DNA from: Isoperla grammatica | Taxonomy: Eukaryota > Arthropoda > Insecta > Plecoptera > Perlodidae | DNA length: 64,000 nucleotides | Direction: 5' to 3' | Assembly: GCA_945910005.1 (NCBI GenBank) | Contig: OX246740.1 | Coordinates: forward strand, 47,476,224 to 47,540,223 | Shown here: positions 26,961-37,548 of the stretch, piece by piece | Numbering within the stretch: position 1 is the stretch's first letter | Layout: each line of letters opens with the position of its first letter | The notes under the pieces: model-generated | What the model saw: only the letters and a program-made list of their open reading frames with translations | Told to the model about the DNA's origin: nothing | The model's database searches: none | Program-made: the position numbers and the translations under genes

Positions 26961-27383
26961 CATATGTAGATACTAGTGAATGGGGATGTGTAGGCAGCAC
27001 CGATAACATTACAAGTGATCCGGTCAACAGTCTCCGAATATTGGTACAGTAATGCTATTTTACCTCTGGACTCTATGGTTACTTTTTTAGCTAAAAATTA
27101 GTGAACTGCCTGCTTGGAGGGTTTTTGGCAGCTTTGAGCAGGCAGTGCTAAAAAGGCTTGAAAGCTAACAGTACTTAATGGCACATACATTTTGTTGTAC
27201 ACATCCCCATTACAGTATGTAGCATAGCTATCACTAGCAGGAAAGCCAAGAACATACTTGAACTATGGTTCATGCATAAGCAGCCTAGTGCCTATACATT
27301 TACTGTGCATAACATAAAACATAGTGTGGTATTCTGAAACTTAGATAAGAAAGTATGCCTACCACTAGGGTAGAGATGAGAAT

Positions 27384-27389
27384 TTTATT
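27384..27389 (-). terminator. Candidate MTFP1 polyadenylation signal
   Basis: AATAAA on the minus strand, about 135 nt past the MTFP1 stop codon. Position and orientation fit a short 3-prime UTR. The hexamer is common in AT-rich DNA, so it is only a candidate. Confidence 0.45.
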
Positions 27390-27523
27390 GGAATATAAAA
27401 ATACCCGTACAAATTAATTTTATATCCAAACATTAACAACGAAAAAACAGCCAACAAATATCAAATAACAAGTTTATCTAAATTAGCTACCGGTACTAGG
27501 ATAGGTTTTAGAGAACATTTCCA

Positions 27524-30500
27524 TTACGTATTTGATTTAAATGCTGCTCTAAATGTGTTGTCCATTGCAAGATCAACACATCTATCAATAGGATGGATTA
27601 TGAATGGAATTGATGCAAGACCAATTGCTGTAGTAATCCACTTACGAGTGTTTTTTGGCAACTTTGTACTCTTTTTTAGTGTATATAATGACCCAGCACA
27701 CAACCGGTTAATGATGAATCCAGGAATAATCACCGAAGCAAAACCCTGCCATAAAAGAGTATCAGTAGCTGCAATGGCAACTAGCTTCGTTTTTCCACTG
27801 CCGCTTTCAAATTTACTCTGAAAAGAAAAACCTGTGATAAAGGACCTGCTGAACAATTGAAATATCTTTGCATTCCTGCCACTTTTATAGTTTAGTGAAC
27901 CAGGTAAATGTTGATATTGGAAAAGAGGCTGGGCACTGCCACTTTCTCCCACTCCAAGCACCAGGTTACTACCAGCCAAGCAGTCAAGTTCTACTTGATC
28001 TCCGCCTAGCCAGGTTAGCAGCGCTCCGCTGATCCCATCCAGCAGCCTCTGGACCTAAGCTGGTAGTACTGTGTATTACCAACAATAGGCCCAAATGTTA
28101 TTTATACCTATGAATATATAGATTATATAGAGATAGAAATTGTAGAAAAGTTTTCCCCGAATGGGGATCGAACCCAGATCATCTGACTCTTGAGTGCGTC
28201 TTGAGCTACTGGGGCCACAGAAACCAACCTCTATTAAATTGCTTATTGTATTTATTAGCACTTTTTTAAATTACATATGATGACATGATGATAATATTTG
28301 GTCACCAAGCAGCTTGGTATTTAAGTAAGTTTCGATGCACAAAAGCGCGAGAACAGTAACATAAACCAACAACAACATAGTACCAACAATAGGCCCAAAT
28401 GTTATTTATACCTATGAATATATAGATTATATAGAGATAGAAATTGTAGAAAAGTTTTCCCCGAATGGGGATCGAACCCAGATCATCCGACTCTTGAGTG
28501 CCAATTCTGGCACTCTGGCATTGAGGGTCAATTCTGGGACCCTTAGCATATATCCTGTATGTCAACGATCAGTCTGCCTCCTTAGACGAGGGTACTCAGA
28601 TCCAATATGCGGACGACTCGAGCCACCTCTTAACCCTTCCCAAACATCAACCTTTTCAGGACCTTGCCCCCTTAATAAACTCACATGTTGATAAAATGTC
28701 CTCATACTGCTACATGAATAAACTTACTATCTCGCGCTCCAAAACTGTCTATCTCTACTTTCATACTCACTACAAAATTCCTCCAGTAAGCCCCCTCGTA
28801 CGCCTTAACTCTGATATAATCCCTCGCTCTCATACAGTAAAAGTCCTAGGCCTGTTTCTAAATGAAAATCTTGACTGGTCCAGCCACGTAAATCATGTCG
28901 CTAACAAAATCTTATCTGGGTGCTACTTGATTAGAAAGCTTAAACAGATAGTGCACCCCCCTGTCCTTTTGCTAGTTTACTTTGCCCATGTCCACTCCCA
29001 CTTATCCTATAGTCTGCTTTTTTGGGGAGCCTCTCACCATGCCAATAGAATATTTATCCTCCAAAAGAGAGTTGTGCGTATCATTGCTGGTGTATCCAGG
29101 AAACATTCTTGCAGAGATCTCTTCAAGAATCTGGGAATACTTACGCTGGCATGCACCCTGATCCAATTCGCTGCAATATTTGTCCGCACCAACCCAAATC
29201 TCTTCCCTCTTAACACATCAATACACTCCCATAACACCAGAGCCAGTCTCCAGGTCCACAGACCTTCCCACAACCTGACTCTTTTTTCTCAAGGTCCTGA
29301 ATACCTTGCATCCACCCTCTACAATAAGCTCCCCAATCTCATTAAAACATCTCCCACCCTGCCCTCCTTCAAACACAACCTGAAAACATTTCTTTTATCC
29401 AACAGCTTTTACTCTTTAAATGACTACCTCTGTGAGTGAGCCTGCTTGTTAACAACTTATATCTAAGTAATTAAAATATAAATGTATCGTTATTTCGGCA
29501 TCCACATTGTACCATATTGTATATCGATCTTGTCACCTTTTGTCACTTTTTGCTTTGATCCTGGACTCAACTATGTGCCCTAATCTAATCTAATCTAATC
29601 TAATCTAATCTAATGTCTAATGTGTATCTAATGTATCTTATCTCATTTTATTCTTAGTATCAACTGGTTTAACCTTCCTGTAATCATAGGCTACTCAAAT
29701 GCTTACCTTTTAAAGGCTTATATTTAAATGCCTGCCTAGAATTAGAATTAGAATTAATATTTCGATATAAGCATCTTGACGAAACCAATATTTGTATCTT
29801 GTACAAGTCGAATGGTGAATAAATATTATTATTATTATTATTATTAAAGCTGGGTTCCGTGTGTAAACAGAATACCATATGCACAATACCTTTCTCATTA
29901 GGGCCTACCGGGATCTGGGAATGAGATTACCAAAGTTCATCTATTCGTGTTCCCCGGAGCTTACCGGAGGTAATCGGCAAAGTCACAACTAGCATAGCAT
30001 ACAGTAGGCCTATCCATTTGAAATCTGTCGTAATCACCGTCACATTTCAAAATAAATAATACACTTGACAACATTTATCAATCGCAAAGCAAAGACCTTC
30101 AATTTCTGATAATTCTCGGGTTATTAAGCATAAGTGGCCTAGGTAGCCAATGCCTAGCTATAATATTTCCGTTCTCATTCCCTGCTATTGTAGGCCTAGG
30201 CTAGGCCTAGAGCTGCCTGTAGGCCAGGGCTACCCACCTTGTTCATTTTGGAAGCTTTGTCGTACGTGTCAGCCAAAACATAAGCAGTGGCAATGCCATA
30301 GCTTAACCGTACCCAATTGACGTGCATCAAAGCTCTAAAGGACTCGCCCACCTCATTGGCATAGCCTGAAATAGGATATGAAGAAATTTTAGGTTAGAAA
30401 ACCTAAGCTTTCAATAATTGGCGAATAAAACAATAACCCTGTCCTTTTACGTATGTAGACTAGGCCCTAGTACGTGAACAGTAATCAGCAAGTATTGGCA

Positions 30501-30666
30501 GGTTAGTAACTTTAAGAGGCAGACAACTTTTTTCCTAGACAACTTCCTAGACAACTCGGCAAGTTTAGGTAGGGCCTAGGCCTAGGCTATTCTCGAAACT
30601 AATTTGTAAGTTACCCAGATATCTTGCTGGAGTATCCCTATAAAAATCCACTTCTTTTTCATTCAT
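27524..30666 (-). CDS. MTFP1: Mitochondrial fission process protein 1 (MTFP1/MTP18), three exons
   Basis: An inner-membrane mitochondrial protein that promotes fission in other animals. Exons on the minus strand: 30615-30666, 30238-30365, 27524-27817; 474 nt, 157 residues (human 166). The order of family words is complete: VDFYRDTPARYLGYANEVGE at the N-terminus, then LSYGIATAYVLADTYDKA, then DTLLWQGFASVIIPGFIINR, ARKWITTA-like RKWITTAIGLASIPFIIHPI and DRCVDLAMD. Three or so hydrophobic stretches are visible. Intron 2 is 2.4 kb and filled with a SINE duplication and a LINE fragment; the coding exons are intact. The start is the first ATG, with a second in-phase Met absent nearby. It is divergent from the THAP frame at 30936. 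Confidence 0.95.
28077..28501 (-). repeat. Duplicated tRNA-derived SINE segment (two 121-bp copies)
   Basis: 28077-28197 and 28381-28501 are the same 121 bp apart from one base (CTGACTC versus CCGACTC). On the minus strand each carries a B box (GGGTTCGATCC). Only the left copy continues into a matching tRNA-like head (CCCAGTAGCTCAAGACGCAC, about 28200-28220); the right copy is cut where it meets the LINE fragment. So this is a SINE plus a recent partial duplication, not tRNA genes. Confidence 0.75.
28540..29615 (+). mobile_element. 5-prime-truncated non-LTR retrotransposon, reverse-transcriptase C-terminal part
   Basis: A continuous plus-strand frame from about 28549 to 29439 encodes the second half of a LINE reverse transcriptase. 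It includes the catalytic YADD box (28606-28617), then KTVYLYF, the VKVLGLFLNENLDWSSHV thumb-like word, and LLFWGASHHANRIFILQKR; these are typical of Jockey/CR1-group elements. The stop is at 29437-29439, followed by about 140 nt and a (TAATC)n run at 29579-29614, a usual LINE 3-prime end. The endonuclease and the first part of the RT are missing, so it cannot move. It lies in MTFP1 intron 2, opposite to the gene. Confidence 0.85.
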
Positions 30667-30935
30667 ACTTAAACCAAAGTTATTTTTACAATACAGTGAC
30701 AAACTGTCAATACTTCAAATTAGGCCAAAAAAGTGATTATCGGCTGCACTCAGCTGATTGAATCACCGCCAAAGATACGATACGACATTTTCAACGCCCT
30801 CTAAAACCAAAACAAACGAATAGCATAGGCCTGGATTCTATTTTTAGCTATCGATATATGCAGCGGCCATCTTTATCATATCGATAGTGGTCATTCGCGC
30901 GCGTAGTACAACTCGTGCGGACAGTCACAACAAAC
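30667..30935. promoter_or_regulatory. Divergent MTFP1/THAP promoter with two DRE-type TATCGATA sites
   Basis: The 269 bp between the two divergent start codons contain TATCGATA at 30849-30856 and 30879-30886, spaced 30 bp. In insects this octamer is the DRE, bound by DREF and overlapping BEAF sites, and marks housekeeping promoters. That the sites act here is inference. Confidence 0.6.
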
Positions 30936-31292
30936 ATGCCGGCCACAAAGCACTGTGCTTATGGGTTATGCCGGAGCAGTGGAGTGACCTTTGTACGGTT
31001 TCCGAAGCCACATATGAATATGGTGCTGTGTGAAAGGTGGGTCCGAGCATGTGGAAGGACAGGGTTTACCACAAAGTGTGCGAAGAAGGATACATACAGC
31101 TCCAAACACTTCGTGAATGTTAGGCCTTCAGACGACAATCCTGTCCCCATTCCTTCGACACAGGAGCGTAGGAACTCCAAATCAAGTGGGGGGGGGAGAA
31201 TTGTGAGCGCAAACAACTCGCGGGGTCTGGGGTGGAGCCCCAGCCGCCGGAGGCCTTTTCGCCGAAGGCGAATAATTTTCTTGCTATATTAG
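30936..31292 (+). CDS. THAP-domain reading frame, probably decayed or only a first exon
   Basis: From the ATG at 30936 the frame reads as a THAP zinc-finger N-terminus: KHCAYGLCRSS with the first two Cys (C7, C12), FVRFPKP, then CERWVRACGR with the conserved Trp, and KHFVNVRPSDDNPVPIP at the end. THAP proteins bind DNA and often come from or gave rise to transposases. The third zinc ligand is missing: where YxCSKHF is usual, this frame has TYSSKHF, one residue shorter. After residue 78 the frame turns into Gly/Ser/Arg-rich sequence and stops at 31292. Either this is a pseudogene or transposon relic, or a true exon ends near 31160 with later exons I could not find. Confidence 0.5.
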   Translation: MPATKHCAYGLCRSSGVTFVRFPKPHMNMVLCERWVRACGRTGFTTKCAKKDTYSSKHFVNVRPSDDNPVPIPSTQERRNSKSSGGGRIVSANNSRGLGWSPSRRRPFRRRRIIFLLY

Positions 31293-31299
31293 TTATTTT

Positions 31300-33038
31300 T
31301 CGAGTTTTAGGCTTAAATAAATACGTTTTGAGGGTCTTAACCCGCCCCTTCCCTAATTACGCCACTGACCATGAAGCACCCATTCGCTTTTATTTTGTAA
31401 TGCTACAAAGTGCAAACAAAGGCAGAGGAAATGTATCTTGTGACAAAGATCTTGGCTTTCTCTGGGGCGTGGGGCCCTCTTTGTTTCTACAATTATTATT
31501 CACAGGTGAAATATGAAATAAGTTGGTGAATGTTTAACGGGTATCCGTGTGGTACCGTATTGGATGTCGGGATGTGCCTAAAACGCTAAATTGGGTGGGT
31601 CACAGGAAAAAGTGTGGGGAAACCTCCCCCCATTCCCCCCCCCCCCCTTTCTACGCGCCTGCTTCGACATGCACCTCTTCGAATGAAGTAAGTTGTTATA
31701 AATTGTATTTTATATGGCTTGAACAATTGCGCGCTTGCCGTGTTTAGTGTCACGCCAGATGCGCTGCCACGTTCACTGTGCAAATTGTCGCGCACCCAGA
31801 AGCCCAGCTTCCTGCATTTAATTGTCAAAAATCAAATGAATGGGCGTAGGCCACAGGGCTAGGAACCAGTTGACAAGCGAGTACCACAGGCTGTACCTTT
31901 ATTGATCAATGAATCTTTCCTTACGCCAGTCCTGGATAACCCTCTATTTTCAAATCAAAATAACTTTATTCATCGATTACATTACACAGTAGGCCTATAC
32001 AGTGCATTGAATATTTTCCATATTTGGCACAAAACATGGCATGTAAGGGATTAAAGTTAGAAAAATTTACATTGCATTATGATATATAATAAATACTGGC
32101 TTATTATTTATTTTTTATTTATTTTTATTCTGATAATAGGTTTGTTTATAAATTATTATGTATTGCTTATGGCAGTAAACTGTTAATCGAGGAATGCTTA
32201 CATAAGATGAACTTGTGTGTGAGCGTATTTTTCTGCATGAATTTGTGAAAAATATTTGAAGATGGACGGAGATGGTAAAAATTATTTTAGAAAATAAATA
32301 AAACAAAAAAATATGAAAGTTGGTACAGCGGTACTGATATTAAAATAAATAGTAGATAGAGAAGAGACAAATAAGCCATCTCTTTCATCTCTTCAGTCAT
32401 CTCCATTCCAGCCATCTGTTCGTTAGAGTGTTGACTGATGTCTTAGGTTGGAATTCATAGTCGGCCCCTACACCTAGGGGCACCCATTGTTGCTATGGAT
32501 TCGTTTTGTTTATGGGAAATAACATGGAAACAACTGTTACCTTGGTAACAATGGGCGCATTGTTCACGCACGTTCAAGGCATGTCGTTTTAAGCCAGTTG
32601 GACAACGTAAACCAAACGTAAACACTTGGAGTTGCCATCCTCTGTTATGACAGACATTTGAAATATGTCCGAATCGCGGGCTAAGGCGATCCTAGTTCCG
32701 CGAGTAACCAATAGATCGCGCGCTCAACAAGTGTATGTGTCGTCACTTCCTGCTCAATTGAGGCCTATGCTATACTGCCAACCTGACAAAAGACACGTCT
32801 ACTTACCATAGAGTACAGTGCACAATATACAAAGGGTGTAAAGTAATCGAACATACACAAAAGTGTACACTTAGTGGACACGTCTGACTCTGATTCAAAT
32901 TTCATGGTGTGGTATCCATGGTCAAATTGTTATGGATAGGAAAGAGTCGAATACGAGTGTTTTATTTGATATTTTGCTTCTTTAAATAGTGTTAAAACGT
33001 AGCCTAACCACATACTTGTTAAATAGATAGTCACAAAA
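31300..33038. other. Interval between THAP frame and MAK16
   Basis: No coding exon supported. It contains a poly-C run near 31636-31648, a TCAAATCAAAATAACTTTATT word near 31969 that resembles reversed retroelement tails, and a copy of the CATAGTCG repeat at 32453-32500. The MAK16 promoter should lie in the last few hundred bases. Confidence 0.5.
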
Positions 33039-36000
33039 ATGCAGCATGATGATGTAAGTTCATTAATCTACGTCGCATTAAAAAATGATCATTAATGGGC
33101 TCTAGGCCGACTAGGCCCTAGCCTAGCCTAGGCCTATGTACTAACACGTGTGCATGAATCTAACCTACAAAATTTGACAGAAATCCATTTTACAATGCTC
33201 TTGTAAATTACGTGGGAATGTAACCTCCGTAAAACCATTAGTTTAATAATTTTTTGCACCACAATAGCCTAGATAAATATGCAGGCTACGGCTGAGGCCT
33301 AGGCCCTAGGCCTAGTTGTTCTACAGCTGTAGGTTTGCTTTAGTGGCATGGTCTAAGCCTTATGGTCGGTGCACAATAGCCCGGGAAGGAGCTCCGGTAA
33401 CGGTAACGGGAAAGTTCGCTATAATTTAACATTGCCCGGTAACGTTAACGCTAACGGGAAGCTCCTTCCCGGGCTATTGTGCACCGACCATTAAGGTCGA
33501 TGCACAATAGCCCGGCAAGGAGCTCCGGTAACGGGAAAGTTCGCTATAATTTAACATTGCCCGGTAACGTTAACACTAACGGGAAGCTCCTTCCCGGGCT
33601 ATTGTGCACCAACCATTAGGCCTGGGCCTAGAGCGCACTAGCCCTAGGCCTAGTCTTTTTCCTAGCCTGTCTACAATGCCAGTAAACAAAATGTTTCCTC
33701 GCTTTGCGCTTGTTATCCTCGTTATTCGGTCACTGAAACAACATGGTCAATGTCCCCATCAGATTAGCTGTCAAATTATAGAGTGCTGTAGGCCTAGGCC
33801 CTAGTCTGTACCTATTCATATGCCTAGGCCTACCACTGCATAGGCCTAGCTTGATATGATGATTTCCTGTTTTGTTTTCACTTACTCAAAGAGGATCCTT
33901 CATTACAGAAGAAACATTGTATGAATATGAAATATTTATTTTTGTTTCAAAGCAGGAATTTTATATCATCTCTTATGCCAAGATGGCTTTTTCAGCCATC
34001 ATTTTGTTAATAATATTACCAATGTACCAGTATTGAAAATTATCTTCTGTACCAACCATAACTGATGTATTTCTTGTTTTAGATTGTGTGGGGCATCATA
34101 AACAAATCATTCTGCTCATTTAAAGTAAAGTAAGTACTATTTTCAAATCGAACTAGGCTACTTCGAAATATTGCAGTATGGACTGGTAGGCCTAGTATAA
34201 TTGTAAATTAATTTAATGTCCACCTTCTTTCTATCGAAAGTTTCAAAAGTTATCTTAAAATTTAATTCCTTGCCAACTCTGTTCAAGTCCATTTGTTAAA
34301 AAGAAATTCTAATGTGAAATTGCCAGTACGATTCTTTCAATCCAACGTACGAAATAAATTATGTTACACTATGTGAAATAACATACTGAATACCTATTTT
34401 CGTTTTCAGTACAAAAACACAACGCTTCTGCCGTCATGAATATAACTTGACTGGTCTCTGTGGGCGAGGAGTGTGCCCCCTTGCCAACAGCCAGTATGCA
34501 ACTGTACGGGAGGAGAAAGGTATTATTTACCTGTACATGAAAACAACAGAACGATCTGCATTTCCCAAAAAAACATGGGAACGTGTGAAACTGTCTCGCA
34601 ACTTCGAGAAAGCAATACAACAAATAAACGAGAATCTGCTCTACTGGCCAGGGCTTTTAAAAACAAAATGCAAGCAACGTTTTGTGAGAATCACTCAGTA
34701 TTTAATAAAAATGAGGAAACTGGTGCTACGAAGAAATAAGAAGATTATTCCACTCCAACGTAAGATTGAACGCAGAGTGAAGCGACGTGAAGAGAAGGCT
34801 TTGATTGCAGCACGTCTTGACAATGCTATTGAAAAGCAGTTGCTGGAGAGATTGCGAAAGGGAGTTTATGGAGATATCTACAACTTCCCAGAAACTGCTT
34901 TCAGTAAAGCACTGGAACGGGAGGAAATTGAAGGCCAAGATGATGTTGAGGAGTTAGAACTTGAAGATGAAGAAGTAAGAATGCCAAATAGAAATACATT
35001 AGGGGTCTACCAATTTTATTATCCCCTGAATACATTTCACATACATGGCTACTTTTATGAAACTATTTCAAGGTCCACGTTTTGTATGAGAAAAATAGTA
35101 ATGTGTAGTGGCAATTCACACCTGGCGTTCTTTTTTCTAGGAGGATGAAGTAGAATTGGAGGCGGAATTGGAACGAGAACTGGAAACCAATGACGTAGAA
35201 TATGTTGAAGCAGAGAGCGATGACGATGATGGCGAGCAGATGTATGAAATGGAAGAACAGGTATGTGAGATTGAACTGAGACAGTTAATGAAACAAACGT
35301 TCTCCCAGGAAACATGTCTCGTTTAGCACTCAACCAGTTAAACCATAATCCGGTTCCCAAGATAATTTAGTAGTCTAATGACCGGTGTGGGCCTAAGAAA
35401 ACTGGTTACCCTACATCTCTTGAACTAACTCCCTAATTTCACAGAGAATTAATATAATTTGCTTGGTTTTTCTGTCATCTTTTAACAAAATCTTTTAAAA
35501 TCATTACCCCCATTATCTCCCAAAAATGTTTACTGTGGATCACTGTGCCAGAGTCTTGACTAGCCAGTGAAGCTATTGCCTTGATACGTATGTAATGTAC
35601 ATATTCATTGAATAATCAATAACTTGATTTAAACCAGTCATTTGACCTCTAGCTAACATTCTTATTTTTAACTATAATTTGAAAATCCAACTGTAACAAG
35701 AATGTTAAATTGCACTGTAGGAAATGTCTTTCAAACTTGGTATTTCTTGCTTCCCATCTTTGCTAGAAAATGTGCATTTTCATTCGCATTAACTTATGTT
35801 AAATCCCCCATATTGGAGTAATTGTGATTATTTTCTTGTTCTAGGATTCGGAGGAAGAACGGACTATCCTTGACGGAAACTTAGTAGATTTAACCGAGTC
35901 AGATAACTCTGATATTGAGGAAATGTCTCCTCCAGCTAAGAAATCCAAAACTGATAAATTGTCAAGGCCAAAACAGACTAAAGAACACAGACTTAATTCT

Positions 36001-36075
36001 AAACGGAGACCTCATTTAGAGATTGAATATGAACATGAAATTGAACATGAGACACCACAAAAGTTACTGAGGTGA
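33039..36075 (+). CDS. MAK16: MAK16 ribosome-biogenesis protein, five exons
   Basis: A nucleolar factor needed for 27S pre-rRNA processing and 60S subunit assembly. Exons: 33039-33053, 34083-34129, 34410-34974, 35141-35260, 35845-36075; GT-AG, 978 nt, 325 residues (human 300). The first exon encodes only MQHDD, matching the start of the family; the second continues [14 protein letters not shown]. Four conserved Cys (16, 28, 38, 43) sit in FCSFK, RFCRHEY and [15 protein letters not shown] and probably bind metal. Other family words are [47 protein letters not shown] and YGDIYNFP. The last third is acidic, typical of nucleolar proteins, and it ends with EIEYEHEIE before the stop. Intron 1 holds the tandem MITE pair at 33363-33615 and a dense TAGGCCTA cluster. 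Confidence 0.96.
33360..33618. mobile_element. Tandem pair of 125-bp palindromic Harbinger-like MITEs
   Basis: Two fold-back elements, 33363-33490 and 33494-33615, share one TTA between them and have TTA on both outer sides. Each has ends of the form TGGTCGGTGCACAATAGCCC and arms rich in CGGTAACG words; the second lacks a short CGGTAA repeat present in the first. TTA targets and strong palindromes fit PIF/Harbinger. They lie in MAK16 intron 1. Confidence 0.85.
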
Positions 36076-36355
36076 ATGATTGTTTGTACATCTCAACAGC
36101 TGTTGTTGATACTTGATAGACATATCACTTATCGCTGATCAAACAACACACTATTCATAGATCAATCCTTGAAAGTGTATGCTATATTTTAAGATATTAA
36201 ATGATTGTCAAAATGTACTGTTTGTATTAATTAATAGGTAGTTAAAGCTTAATTTACCTTGTTAGGATTAAATTAAACCCTATAAATAACTTGGGCCTTG
36301 ATAAGTAAATGAGAACTTTTTAGTTTGTAACATATCTTTAATCAGTTTTGCATAA

Positions 36356-36361
36356 AATAAA
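36356..36361 (+). terminator. Candidate MAK16 polyadenylation signal
   Basis: AATAAA about 280 nt past the MAK16 stop. A 142-bp MITE begins 25 bp further on. This is a candidate only. Confidence 0.4.
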
Positions 36362-36382
36362 TGCACAAAAACTCTAGGCCTA

Positions 36383-36530
36383 TAATGCTACGTTTACAGC
36401 TACGCGTTGCGAGCAAAGCGAGGGCGCGAGCTCCAATCAGTGGCCGAGTTTGCGAAAAACTATTAACTTCTTTGCTTGAAACTCGGCCGCTGATTGGAGC
36501 TCGCAACGCGTAGCTGTAAACGTACCATAA
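36383..36530. mobile_element. 142-bp palindromic MITE with TAA duplication
   Basis: Element 36386-36527: left TGCTACGTTTACAGCTACGCG pairs with the complement ending CGTACCA; TAA lies on both sides. The arms contain GAGCTCCAATCAGTGG and its complement. TWA target and fold-back form suggest PIF/Harbinger. It sits between MAK16 and TUBGCP6. Confidence 0.8.
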
Positions 36531-37070
36531 TACATTTTTTGACTATTTTCATGTAAATTGCAGTTTACAGCAACACTCGGCACATTGTACTGTATCTGGT
36601 TTTGAAAATTGAAATAAAAATAAAGAGTACTGAATTATTTATCTAGTCATTTCAGGTGAACCGACCATTATTCATCGCAACTCAGCTTCTAAATAAAACC
36701 CTACCCTGGGGTCCACCTTTTCAGTGATAATTTGTAAAATTACCACTTTCTGATATTTTTTCAGTTTCTTGAATTTTAAATTTTAGTTCCGATTGTTGGT
36801 ACTCCGTAACACAGCCATTTGATTGGTTGATAAGTTGGTGCTGCTGGATATTGACGGCTAGTCGGCTACTCCCACCACAACCGTCCCGCCATTAGTGAAC
36901 TCGGTGAAATGTCAATCTTATGTTCAATTTTTGTGATCTACTGTTAAGTTTGCTTCAAGATCTAATTACTATTCAATTATACTGTAAATACATTACCATT
37001 TTCAGTCAATCAGCCTCGTATGGAGATTATTTATAAAAGTTTATAAAATAATTTAGGTTATGTTGTCTCG

Positions 37071-37515
37071 CAAAGTGCCTAGGCCTAGGCTTTACTACTA
37101 AGATAATGCCTAGATAGCTTAAGGTATAGCCCAACTTAAAAAGAATTGTAGACCTAATTAAAGGCATAATCTAGGCATAGGCGTAGCCCTACCCTAGGCC
37201 TAGAAGGTAAGTGTGCATATTTTCACTGCAGGTTTAGGCCTAGGCTAAATGGGCTTAGTCCGTAGGGCTAGGCCTAGGCCTACTAGGCTTTAGAATACTA
37301 GGCCTAGGCTACTACTAGAATAATAATACTACGTAGAATATTCTTAACGAGATACTCTTTCAGGATTGCGATTGCAATACCAACAATTATGGGTAGGCCT
37401 ACCTGGGGCTTTAGGCCTAAGTACCTAATCTCAACAGTTACAGCTAGGCCTAGGCTAGGCTCAGTCTAGCCTAGGCTAGCCTATCCAAAGTAGCATCTAG
37501 GCCTAGAGTATAGGT
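37071..37515. repeat. Dense cluster of the TAGGCCTA palindrome upstream of TUBGCP6
   Basis: About ten AGGCCTA words, many run together as CTAGGCCTAGGC, occur within 440 bp just before the first coding exon. The block probably covers the first non-coding exon and intron: a donor (AAGGTAAGT) is at 37205-37213 and an acceptor (TTTCAG) at 37537-37542. Confidence 0.6.
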
Positions 37516-37548
37516 CAACTCTAATTTGCACATTTGTTTCAGTCAACT

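Larger units (their letters stand above)
20238..27383. other. Gene-poor AT-rich interval between TBC1D10 and MTFP1
   Basis: The left part should be the TBC1D10 3-prime UTR and the right edge is the MTFP1 3-prime end. I find no coding exon I can support. Noted contents: a GC-rich patch of unknown nature at 22095-22200, a perfect hairpin at 25446-25502, and two SINE remnants (26453-26520 and 26890-26960). Confidence 0.6.

Noticed and set aside
31232..31516. 94-codon frame after the THAP domain
   Set aside because: It overlaps the degraded tail of the THAP frame in another phase and has no motif.
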